From: Botrimarina colliarenosi
GTDB taxonomy: Bacteria > Planctomycetota > Planctomycetia > Pirellulales > Lacipirellulaceae
DNA: 64,000 bases
Assembly: GCF_007859955.1 (NCBI RefSeq)
Contig: NZ_SJPR01000005.1
Coordinates: 257,011 to 321,010 of the forward strand
Direction of reading: 5' to 3'
The position numbers and the translations under genes are program-made. Shown here one piece after another: positions 6,988-14,557 of the stretch (its first letter is position 1; each line of letters opens with the position of its first letter). The notes beneath the pieces were generated by a model. That model searched no databases. It saw only the letters and a program-made list of their open reading frames with translations, and was not told the origin of the DNA.

Positions 6988-9060
6988 ATGCGGCGCTACT
7001 TCGGCTGGAACAAAGCGATCGGCCTCGGCCTCGGCGGCGCCCTCGCGCTGCTCAAGGACGCCTACGTCCCGGCGCCGACCGGCGGCGTCCCGTACGAAGC
7101 GACGCTGCTGGCCGAGCGGATCACGACCCTCGCGGTCGTCTGCTACGGCTACAGCATCCTGCCGGCCCTCTCCCAGTTCTACCGCGGTCTTCGGCCGGTG
7201 CAGCGGTCGCTCAACCGCGTGAAGATACTCGTCGTCGGGGTGCTAGCGTTCGCGTGTGTCCCCGACGCTGTCAAGGTCGCGGCGATCGAGGAGGGCTCCC
7301 TCGCCGCCGGCTTCTACTTGGTGTGGACGCTCACAACGCTCGTCACGCCGTGGCTGCCGGTTGCGGCGCTCGAATTCCGCGAGTGGCTCCGCTCGCACAG
7401 CTGGTACCGCCGCTGGTTCCTCGCCGGCGAGGGGGCGTCGGGGGGGATGGCGTCGGCCCGAGAGCTCCGCGGCCGGCGGTTCGACCCGCGTTGGTATGAC
7501 GGCAAATTCGGCTTCAACGACGGCCTCCTGATCGGCCGCACCCTCTTCGAATCAACCTACGAGCCGTTCTTCGTGCGGATGCGGGATGAACTCGGCACGC
7601 TGCTGCTCGGCGCCGCGCGGGGCGGCAAGAGCGTGCGGTTCCTGTGGCCGTGGCTCGCAACCAACGACCAGATCAAGGTCGTCGTTGATCCCAAAGGCCA
7701 AGCGTATCGCCTGCTGGCAGGCCGGCTGAGCGACCCCGCCGCCCCCCAAGGGGTCGACGCGAACGGCGTCACGCGGGCCAAGGAACGGCTCCGCAATGGG
7801 ATCGTCCATGCCTTCGATCCCTACGGCTTGGGCCAGCCCCTCCAAGCCGACGCCATCAACCCCGTCATGCTGGTCGACCCGGACAGTGACTACTGCCGGG
7901 TGATGCTCTCGGCGATCAGCCAGTCGGTGGTGATCCCGTCCGGCTCGGAGACGCACTGGGTGGTCGAGCTGACTCGCTTGGTGATCGAAGGGCTGGTGCT
8001 GCACGTGCGAACGTCCCGCCCGCCCGCGCAACAGAACCTCGGCGACCTCGCCGACCTGTTCTCCGGTCTGGAACGCGTCGAAGGCGACGTCCGCGGCGCC
8101 GACAACTTCGCGCGGATCGAGAGCCTCCTCGACGAGATGTCCCGCAACCAAGCGAGCGGCGGCCTGTGCGTCAGCGCCGCCCAGGCGTTCGCCGAACTCG
8201 ACGGCCGCGAGGCGGGGATTCTGATTAGCGAGGTCGCCCGCAGCCTCAAGAGCTTCACCGACCCGGTGATCCGCCGAGCCACCAGCGGTCCCGGCATCGA
8301 CCTCCGCGCGCTCGTCGAGTCGAGGACCCCGGTCACCCTATTTTTGTCGATGCCGTTCGGCTCGCTAGTAGAGCACAGCCGCGTTCTGCGGGTGATCCTC
8401 TCGTGCCTGTTGCGGCTGGTCGAGCAGCGCATCGACAAGTCCCGCGCCGTCCACTTCTTCCTCGACGAGTTCGCCGCCTACGCCAAGAACCTCACCGCGA
8501 TCCGCGACGCGATCGTGACGCTTGCCGGCGCCGGCGCCCGCCTGCACATCGCCCTGCAGTACATCCGTCAGCTCGAACAGTGCCTCGGGCGCGAGGCGGC
8601 CGACGGCTTCGAGGCCTCCAGCAACATCGTCGCTGCGGGCGTTCGGGACGAGCACACGTTGCAATTTCTCTCGCAACGCTTCGGTCGGCACAAAGCCGCC
8701 CGTCGACGGGGCTGGTTCTGGGGGTTCGGCGATAGCGAAACGGCCGAAGTCCCCGTGCTGGACCCCGACACGCTTGGCCGCTTGCTCGATCGCAGCAGCC
8801 GCATCGGCGCCTGCATCCCCGGCGTCGGCTCGCCGTTCCTCGTCGAGACGCTCGCTCACCGGCCGCTGCGGCTGCACGGCACGCGGATGGATGTCTGGCC
8901 GCTGCCGAGCGACGCCTTCGATGAGCACCTGCTCGCCGCCGAGCGCGGCGAAGCGCCGATGACGCCGCCCTCTGCCGTGGTGACGCCGACGCTCCGCCTG
9001 TCGCCACCGAACGCGCCGCAACGCAATCCACCGACCCTCCGCCTCACCCATCGTCCCTGA
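6988..9060 (+). CDS. VirD4/TraG-type coupling protein (T4CP)
   Basis: A 690-residue ATPase that would connect a relaxosome to a type IV secretion channel. Two to three N-terminal membrane segments (residues about 45-65, 78-97, 107-130) precede the motor. Walker A is GAARGGKS at 208-215, followed by the family motif VVVDPKGQAY (compare DxKGE in VirD4/TraG). Walker B is HFFLDEFAAYAKN near residue 490. The length is normal for the family. The C-terminal tail is Pro-rich with repeated LRLS/LRLT units. No channel genes follow; instead the ubiquitin-like operon is downstream on the same strand, 336 bases away. The ribosome site before the ATG is weak, so the start is the least certain part. Confidence 0.85.
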   Translation: MRRYFGWNKAIGLGLGGALALLKDAYVPAPTGGVPYEATLLAERITTLAVVCYGYSILPALSQFYRGLRPVQRSLNRVKILVVGVLAFACVPDAVKVAAIEEGSLAAGFYLVWTLTTLVTPWLPVAALEFREWLRSHSWYRRWFLAGEGASGGMASARELRGRRFDPRWYDGKFGFNDGLLIGRTLFESTYEPFFVRMRDELGTLLLGAARGGKSVRFLWPWLATNDQIKVVVDPKGQAYRLLAGRLSDPAAPQGVDANGVTRAKERLRNGIVHAFDPYGLGQPLQADAINPVMLVDPDSDYCRVMLSAISQSVVIPSGSETHWVVELTRLVIEGLVLHVRTSRPPAQQNLGDLADLFSGLERVEGDVRGADNFARIESLLDEMSRNQASGGLCVSAAQAFAELDGREAGILISEVARSLKSFTDPVIRRATSGPGIDLRALVESRTPVTLFLSMPFGSLVEHSRVLRVILSCLLRLVEQRIDKSRAVHFFLDEFAAYAKNLTAIRDAIVTLAGAGARLHIALQYIRQLEQCLGREAADGFEASSNIVAAGVRDEHTLQFLSQRFGRHKAARRRGWFWGFGDSETAEVPVLDPDTLGRLLDRSSRIGACIPGVGSPFLVETLAHRPLRLHGTRMDVWPLPSDAFDEHLLAAERGEAPMTPPSAVVTPTLRLSPPNAPQRNPPTLRLTHRP

Positions 9061-9396
9061 TCCCTTCCACCTCAACCATCCTTCGTTCGATGCTCCCCCT
9101 CCGGCTCATTTTCAACCGCGCTGCACGACCGATGCTGCGGCTCTCGCCCCCCCCGGCCCCCCGGCTCGTCCCGCAGGCGTTTCGGGGACGCGAAATGCTG
9201 CCGGCGCCGACGCCCGGCGGTCGATCGGGCGTCGGACCGACGCCGTCGCTCCGCCTCACGCCCCGTTCCGCTCGGTCGCGCCGTCGAGCGGTCGCCCGCC
9301 AAATCCCCGATCAACCGTCGCTGACCCGAATCTTCAACCGCGCCGCCAAGGGTCGCCCTTCGCGTTCCTAGCGGCTCGCCCACACCGATTCAGAAA
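9061..9396 (+). other. Gap after the coupling protein, low-complexity coding-like sequence
   Basis: The frame 9090-9371 encodes a short Arg/Pro-rich sequence containing LRLSPPP, LRLTP and two IFNRAA units. It echoes the LRLSPPN/LRLTHRP tail of the coupling protein just upstream. It may be a former extension of that protein or a coincidence of composition, and I do not call it a gene. No terminator was seen, so transcription may run from the coupling protein into the following operon. Confidence 0.35.
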
Positions 9397-9945
9397 ATGA
9401 TCCGTGAGTACTTCCGAGTTCGGCTGCCGTACCTCATCGGCTGGGGTTCCGTCCTCCTCGGTGGGGTGTCGGCCTGCGGGATCGGAAACAAGAGTGACAA
9501 CGAAGTGCTCATCATCGGCGGCGCCCTCGCCGCCGTCGTCGGTGGCGTCCTTTTGATCTGTTACTTCTTCATCGCACTGGTGATTGCGGGCGTCGCGGCC
9601 CTCGCTATCAGCCTGCTCGCTGGCAGCTTCTTCAAGGCGCTACTCAGCTTCCTGTGGGCCTGCGTCGGACCGGCGGTCGTCCTCGGCCTATTCGCCGCCG
9701 TCGTGGCTTCCGCGATCAAGTATGGGCCGAGGCTTCATGAACTCATCCAGCGGATCAGGGCGGTCGGCGACTCGCAGGAAGCCGTCACGCGGAGCGGTAT
9801 GAGCGCGTCGGCGCCGACGCCCGCGGCGCGGATCACACAGCGGATCCGGTGCGACCGCATCTGCCCCGGATGCGGCCGGCTCAGCCCCGCCACGGGCGTG
9901 GTTTGCGATGACCCCGACTGCGAAGAACCTCAGGCCAACCGATGA
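9397..9945 (+). CDS. Membrane protein with C-terminal zinc ribbon, first gene of the ubiquitin-like operon
   Basis: A 182-residue protein. Residues 11-30, 37-78 and 80-108 are hydrophobic (about four membrane spans). A cytosolic tail ends in a four-cysteine zinc ribbon: C156-x2-C159 and C170-x4-C175. Its stop overlaps the E1 start by 4 bases (ATGA). It could anchor the ubiquitin-like enzymes to the membrane or present a binding surface. A zinc ribbon joined to membrane helices beside E1/E2/JAMM genes suggests a recruitment factor; this is inference. No family recognised. Confidence 0.7.
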   Translation: MIREYFRVRLPYLIGWGSVLLGGVSACGIGNKSDNEVLIIGGALAAVVGGVLLICYFFIALVIAGVAALAISLLAGSFFKALLSFLWACVGPAVVLGLFAAVVASAIKYGPRLHELIQRIRAVGDSQEAVTRSGMSASAPTPAARITQRIRCDRICPGCGRLSPATGVVCDDPDCEEPQANR

Positions 9946-11168
9946 ACGACACCGAATTCTTCAGCCGAGAGCGCAAGGCCGGCTACGACCCGGCGGTGAA
10001 CGCGTCCATGAATGTCCTGCTCCTGGGCACGGGGGCGCTTGGCCAGGCGGCTGCGCTCGTGCTGGCCCTGAGCCAGGTGGGTCGGCTCATGCTCGTCGAC
10101 TTCGACGAGTTCGAGCTCTCCAACGCCACCCGCTCGCCCCTCTTTGGGACGAGCAAGCAACGCGCCAAGCACAAGAACCTCAAGGTGGCTTGCGTCGCCG
10201 AGCAGCTCGCCGAGCGGACCCACTGGAGCGACGCCCCGCGGATCGAGTACGCCGCCGCGCGGGTGCAGGAACTAGGCGACGCCCCCTTCGCCGAGGCGAC
10301 GATCGTCGTTTGCTGTGTCGATGACGATCCGACACGCGCCTGGATCGCCACCCGATGCCACCGACACGGCAAGCCGATGGTCGAGTGTGGCGTGGCGGGC
10401 GCCGCGGGCTCGTTCGCCTTGTACGGCGACCCCGAAGGCCCCTGCTGGCAGTGCGGCGTGCCGGTCCCGACCGGGCGGCGCGTGAACGCGGGATGCCAAG
10501 CGAATGCGATCGAACTCGCCAAGCAAGGCTTCGCGGCGATGACGCCGACGCTGTCGTCGGTCGTCGGCGCCTACATGGCCGAGGCGGCGATCCAATTCGC
10601 CCACGGCAAACGCGACCTTGACGGGCGCCGGGTTTACATCAACGACATCCGCCGCCCGAGCATCGAGATTATCGACGAATCTTACAGCCCAAACTGCCCC
10701 TGCGACCACGCGATTGGGACGCCGGTGGTTCAACTGACCACGCCAGTCAACGGCTCCGCGCGAGAACTGCTGGCGGAGCTGGAGCAGCACTTCCGGTCGC
10801 CGTCGATCCTTCTACCGGCGCCCTACGTCGTTTCCGAGCTATGCCCCGGCCCACTCGATGATCCCAACGGATCGTGCCAGCGCGCTGTCCGGGTCGGGAA
10901 GCCCGACTGGGTCATCGGGCGTCACCCCCGCTGCCAGGCTTGCGGCGGGTCAAGCGAGCTATCGGCCGACACGTCGATGCGCGTCGCCCAGTCGATCCAG
11001 CCCTTCGACGACGACCTGCTCGACATCCCCCTCGCCACCCTGGGGTTGGCCCCGAGCAGCTGGGTGGCCGTTGAAGTCGCCGACGGCGCGGTCGCCTACG
11101 CGGCCCTGCCGATCGGCGAGCGTCCGTTCGTTTCAGTTCCTAAGCCGCGTCGTGGACGCGGCGCCTAA
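9942..11168 (+). CDS. E1-like (ThiF/MoeB superfamily) adenylating enzyme
   Basis: A 408-residue protein. A Rossmann nucleotide-binding loop GTGALG (residues 29-34) is followed by the acidic DFDEFELSN segment (53-61) and the downstream RSPLFG arginine. These are the hallmarks of enzymes that adenylate the C-terminus of ubiquitin-like proteins. A C168-x2-C171 pair and a later CPC (252-254) resemble the structural zinc site of MoeB/ThiF. C185, ahead of the MTPTLSSVVGAYMAEAAIQ helix, is in the right place for a catalytic thioester cysteine. The last 140 residues, with more cysteines, are of unknown fold. The gene sits 42 bases upstream of the UBL-E2 fusion. The superfamily is secure; the substrate is inferred. 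Confidence 0.85.
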   Translation: MNDTEFFSRERKAGYDPAVNASMNVLLLGTGALGQAAALVLALSQVGRLMLVDFDEFELSNATRSPLFGTSKQRAKHKNLKVACVAEQLAERTHWSDAPRIEYAAARVQELGDAPFAEATIVVCCVDDDPTRAWIATRCHRHGKPMVECGVAGAAGSFALYGDPEGPCWQCGVPVPTGRRVNAGCQANAIELAKQGFAAMTPTLSSVVGAYMAEAAIQFAHGKRDLDGRRVYINDIRRPSIEIIDESYSPNCPCDHAIGTPVVQLTTPVNGSARELLAELEQHFRSPSILLPAPYVVSELCPGPLDDPNGSCQRAVRVGKPDWVIGRHPRCQACGGSSELSADTSMRVAQSIQPFDDDLLDIPLATLGLAPSSWVAVEVADGAVAYAALPIGERPFVSVPKPRRGRGA

Positions 11169-11210
11169 CCCGGGGCGCGACGCCCCATCACCACTGACGG
11201 AGTATGCGTC

Positions 11211-12461
11211 ATGTCTCTGATCAACTTCGCCCTTGTCCACCCCACCAGCGGCGAAACGGCGAACGCCGAGTTCGACGGCGCGGGAACTCCGCAGCAGCTG
11301 CTCGACCAACTGGTGCAGCAGAACTGGCTGAAGCCGCCGACGGACGGAACGTACGCCCTGAACTGCCCGAAGGACCCCAACAATCCTGATGGCGAGAAGC
11401 GCCAGCTGACCGACAAGGAGTCGTTCGCCGACCAGCACGTGCCCGCCGGGGCGACCTTGACCATCTCAATTCGCGCGAAGGCGGCGGCCGACACGCGCGT
11501 CAGCGATTCCCATCACGCCACGTGGGAGAAGATCGAGGTGATGAAGTGTTCGATCGCCCACCCGATCCTCGACGAGGTCGCCGAGATAGTCATCCCTGCG
11601 GATATGACGCCAAAAGAGGTGATCGAGCAGGTATTCGATCTGTCATGGATTAAGCGTCACGAAGGGCTCCACCACTTTTTCCAGCTCGCCATTGACGACA
11701 CGACCTCACAGAACAATCGTCGAACTTTGGAGTCAGACACTCCAATCCGCGATCAAGGCGTGCCTGTCGGGACGACGCTCTATGTCATCGGCGCCTTTCT
11801 GACGGGCGCGGCGCCGCGCCGCACAGGGCCGTCTCTCGAACGGCTCCGGACCGACTACCGCTCGCTCAAAGACATCGAAGGACGCGGCTGTGTCCGCGAG
11901 GTGAAGGTCTTCGCGGATGCGGCGTTGAAAGTGCCGGTCCTCACCGAAGCGGACGCGGGGCGGATGCGTCGTTACCTGGTCACGCTGAACATGCCGCTGC
12001 CGGCAAGTGCGACAAACCCCAAGCAGCTGAAGGCCCAGTGGAAGGTCGTTTTCGACCTCGAGCCCGACTGGCCTCGCTACCCCCACGCCCAACACTACCC
12101 GCACGTGACATTCGTCGGGCCTAAACCGTGGCATCACCGCGTCAGTTCGTCGGGCCGCCTCTGCACGCAGCCCGTAGGCAGCAAGAGCCTCGTCGCGGGC
12201 CAGCACGTTGGGATGATCGCCGCGGTGCTCAACGGCGACGAAGCCTTCTCGTTGGCGACGGACAAGGGCTACGACGTCGCCGCTTACAAGTACTACACGG
12301 AAGTCCTCCGCGGCCCGGTCAATCCCGGCCTGGAGATCCCCAACGTCCGGCGGCACGTCTTCGACCCGAGCCACCTTGCCGCGGCGCCTTTCGTCGTCCG
12401 CTTGAGCGGACCGACCCGCCCCGTTGCCATCGGTGAGGCCCCTCGTCTCAAGCTGAGCTGA
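11211..12461 (+). CDS. Fusion of two ubiquitin-like domains and an E2-like conjugating domain
   Basis: A 416-residue protein with a GGAG ribosome site 8 bases from the start. Residues 1-90 and 108-195 look like two ubiquitin-like beta-grasp domains: each opens with a beta hairpin (INFALVHPTSGE; KCSIAHPILDEV), has a helix near its middle (LLDQLVQQNWL; PKEVIEQVFDLSWI) and ends in a hydrophobic strand (TLTISI; TLYVIGAF). Residues 207-365 resemble an E2: a SLERLRTDYRSL helix, strands, YPHVTF, then HHRVSSSGRLCT, which parallels HPN-x-x-SSGxICL of canonical E2s. C318 is therefore the predicted catalytic cysteine. Neither UBL ends in Gly-Gly, and both are locked inside the chain. Prokaryotic poly-UBL and E2-like proteins are known; this fusion order is unusual to me. 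Confidence 0.7.
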   Translation: MSLINFALVHPTSGETANAEFDGAGTPQQLLDQLVQQNWLKPPTDGTYALNCPKDPNNPDGEKRQLTDKESFADQHVPAGATLTISIRAKAAADTRVSDSHHATWEKIEVMKCSIAHPILDEVAEIVIPADMTPKEVIEQVFDLSWIKRHEGLHHFFQLAIDDTTSQNNRRTLESDTPIRDQGVPVGTTLYVIGAFLTGAAPRRTGPSLERLRTDYRSLKDIEGRGCVREVKVFADAALKVPVLTEADAGRMRRYLVTLNMPLPASATNPKQLKAQWKVVFDLEPDWPRYPHAQHYPHVTFVGPKPWHHRVSSSGRLCTQPVGSKSLVAGQHVGMIAAVLNGDEAFSLATDKGYDVAAYKYYTEVLRGPVNPGLEIPNVRRHVFDPSHLAAAPFVVRLSGPTRPVAIGEAPRLKLS

Positions 12462-12496
12462 ATCCCGTCTTTGCGCCACCAACGGATCGATACGCC

Positions 12497-13324
12497 ATGC
12501 CCACCCTCTCCCTCACCGCTTCGCCGCCCTACCAGCCCGCTTGGCGGAACCGCCCGTCGCAGCCGCCCTCAACGATGGTGGCCTACTGCGATGTTGACGA
12601 CCGTCCGACCGTCTTTGTGGCCGGCGCCGTCCTCGACGCCATCGCCGCCGCGACGAGCGAATGGGCGCCCGACGAGGCGATCGGCTTCCTCGCCGGCCGT
12701 GTGTTTGAAGACCAGTGGGGGTACTGGACCTTGGTCCTCGGCTCGACCGACTGCAAACACGCCAAGCGCTCGCGGGTCACGGTGGAGACGATCGATCGCG
12801 ACCTGCTGGAACTCGACGCCTGGTACTCCCGGGACGCACTGGGCCTGGACCGTATCGGCTGGTGGCACAGCCACTACGAACTCGGCGTGAGCCATTACAG
12901 CGGCGTCGACTTGAAGAACCAGGCGCTCTGGTGCGAGAAGCCATGGCAGGTCGGCCTGCTGGTCGTGGTCGAGGACGGTGAGACCGCCATCCGTTGCTAC
13001 CAAGGCCCCGATAGCGTCGCGATCGGATCGCTCCATCCCCATACCGAGGCAACCTGCGAGGTTGTTTCACTTGCCGACGCCGTTGAGTTGACGGCGCCAA
13101 GCCAACGGCCCTCCCTCCGCCGTCGTCTGGTCGGCGCCATCCGTCGCGCCGAGCGGATCGCCCTGCAAGCGGCGTGCATCACGATGGTCGCTGCCGGCGG
13201 CGCCGCTCGCCGATTCGTGCTGGCCGTCGGCGCGGGGGTCTATTCGTTCGGCGTCACCTTGGTTACGGGACACGCGCCAGTATGGCGCCCGAAGACGGCG
13301 GATCGGCTGGAGGCGCCCGCATGA
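12497..13324 (+). CDS. JAMM/JAB-domain isopeptidase with hydrophobic C-terminal region
   Basis: A 275-residue protein with a complete JAMM zinc-protease signature: E60 in the EAIGFLAG strand, then H124-x-H126-x8-S135-x2-D138 in GWWHSHYELGVSHYSGVD. JAMM enzymes remove or process ubiquitin-like proteins. Residues 185-255 are basic then hydrophobic (LQAACITMVAAGG; FVLAVGAGVYSFGVTLV), possibly a membrane anchor. The stop overlaps the next start (ATGA). The first 25 residues are Pro-rich and low-complexity, and a second ATG at residue 27 is an alternative start. The catalytic residues are intact, so activity is likely. Confidence 0.85.
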   Translation: MPTLSLTASPPYQPAWRNRPSQPPSTMVAYCDVDDRPTVFVAGAVLDAIAAATSEWAPDEAIGFLAGRVFEDQWGYWTLVLGSTDCKHAKRSRVTVETIDRDLLELDAWYSRDALGLDRIGWWHSHYELGVSHYSGVDLKNQALWCEKPWQVGLLVVVEDGETAIRCYQGPDSVAIGSLHPHTEATCEVVSLADAVELTAPSQRPSLRRRLVGAIRRAERIALQAACITMVAAGGAARRFVLAVGAGVYSFGVTLVTGHAPVWRPKTADRLEAPA

Positions 13325-13941
13325 CGCCCATCGAGCAGCTCGCCGAAGACGCAACCCGCCTGCTCGCCGAAGTCGACGAGCAACTGGACGAGAAAACCCA
13401 CGAGGTCGCCTCGCTGCGTCGCGAGTACACCGCGGCCCGGCGGGCGGCCGACTCGCTCGCCAACGGCTCCGACGCCCTCAACGCCATCGCCGCAGCGATC
13501 GCCGGTCAGCTCGGGACGCTCGCCGGCCGGGTCGAGACAGCCGCCGACGAGGCGGCGACGCTCCGGCGCGAACGCAAACGGCTCGCCCGCGTCGTGGAGT
13601 TGTTGGCCGGCGCCGTCGACGAGGGAGGGGCGCCGACCGCGTCTCGGGTAAGGCCGGTCGTGCAGCGGATCGTCCGCGACAACAGCGGTCTTACCTACCA
13701 AGAAGTCTACGACCTGACGCGCGACGCGCTGGCGGGCGACGGCTACTCGGCGATCGGCCTCGGGCTGCGCGTCCGTGAAGCGCTGAACGACCCGACGATT
13801 CAAGGCGACGACGAGGGTCTTTATCATTCGCAGCCCACGCCCACCGCGACGCTGCGTCCCGAACCATCCAGCCGCCGGCAGCCGGAGGTCGCCGGTCTTG
13901 CCATCCGCAGCAGGGAAGAAGCACCCCACGGAACCCCGTGA
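13321..13941 (+). CDS. Coiled-coil protein of the ubiquitin-like operon
   Basis: A 206-residue protein. Residues 1-105 are a long charged helix with heptad-like spacing (LAEDATRLLAEVDEQLDEKT, ETAADEAATLRRERKRLARV). Residues 110-170 form a compact domain (VRPVVQRIVRDNSGLTYQEV), followed by a disordered Pro/Arg tail. It is translationally coupled to the JAMM gene upstream and to the DUF1580 gene downstream by 4-base overlaps. It could be a scaffold or a target adaptor. No family recognised. Confidence 0.6.
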   Translation: MTPIEQLAEDATRLLAEVDEQLDEKTHEVASLRREYTAARRAADSLANGSDALNAIAAAIAGQLGTLAGRVETAADEAATLRRERKRLARVVELLAGAVDEGGAPTASRVRPVVQRIVRDNSGLTYQEVYDLTRDALAGDGYSAIGLGLRVREALNDPTIQGDDEGLYHSQPTPTATLRPEPSSRRQPEVAGLAIRSREEAPHGTP

Positions 13942-14210
13942 TGATCAACCTCCAGACAGAGAAGCTCGTACCGCTCGGCGACGTCCCCCGCTACCTCGAC
14001 GCCCGCGGCGGGAAGAGGGTTCATCTCTCGACGATCTACCGCTGGGCCACCAAAGGCAGCCGCGGCCGTGTGCTCGAAACGCAGCTGCTGGGAGGCGCCC
14101 GCTACACATCGGTCGCGGCGCTCGAACGCTTCTTCCAGGGAGCCGGTTCGCCGTCGGGCGACAACGGCGCCGACGCCTTGCGCCGGGCGCTCTACGGCGA
14201 AACCGCCTAA
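13938..14210 (+). CDS. DUF1580 family protein (HTH-like)
   Basis: A 90-residue protein matching DUF1580 as I know it from planctomycetes. It has LGDVPRYL, then GGKRVHLSTIYRWATKGSRG, LETQLLGGARYTSVAALERFF. The middle reads as a winged or MerR-like helix-turn-helix, similar in logic to phage excisionases. The gene precedes the integrase gene, which is on the opposite strand. A role as excision factor or operon repressor is plausible. The family call is firm; the function is inferred. Confidence 0.75.
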   Translation: MMINLQTEKLVPLGDVPRYLDARGGKRVHLSTIYRWATKGSRGRVLETQLLGGARYTSVAALERFFQGAGSPSGDNGADALRRALYGETA

Positions 14211-14224
14211 CGGGACAAACCATC

Positions 14225-14491
14225 ATGGTGATTGACCTCCGAGAGATCGCCGACCTCGCCCGCCGAGCGTGTGGAAACGGCGAAGTCGCGGTCGTTTTCG
14301 ACGACCGACACGAGGACGAGGATTGGGTTTGGTACATCGCGGCCGGCCGCTCCCTGCACGCGGCCCACGTCGGACTAGGCATCCTCGAACTAGGGGGCCA
14401 ATTCGTCGGCCACGGCGCGACATTCGACGAGGCCCTCGCCCGGGTCAAGGAGGACATCGCCACGCGGAGCCGTTGCCGGCGACGCTTCTGA
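14225..14491 (+). CDS. Small acidic hypothetical protein, last gene of the operon
   Basis: An 88-residue frame starting 14 bases after the DUF1580 stop. It has a plausible small alpha/beta pattern: MVIDLREIADLARRA, EVAVVFDDRHEDEDWVWYIA, then a helix FDEALARVKEDIA and a basic tail. It faces the integrase gene end-on with a 66-base gap. No family recognised. Its reality is supported by codon-like composition and its position in the operon. Confidence 0.5.
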   Translation: MVIDLREIADLARRACGNGEVAVVFDDRHEDEDWVWYIAAGRSLHAAHVGLGILELGGQFVGHGATFDEALARVKEDIATRSRCRRRF

Positions 14492-14557
14492 GGCGCCGGA
14501 GGGCGGCCCCGGCTCTGTACCGGGACCCACCCTCGACGCCCTCCGTCGCGACGCGGC

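Noticed and set aside
9090..9371. Frame of 93 codons after the coupling protein
   Set aside because: It is low complexity and echoes the Pro-rich tail of the coupling protein, with no ribosome site; described only as a gap feature.
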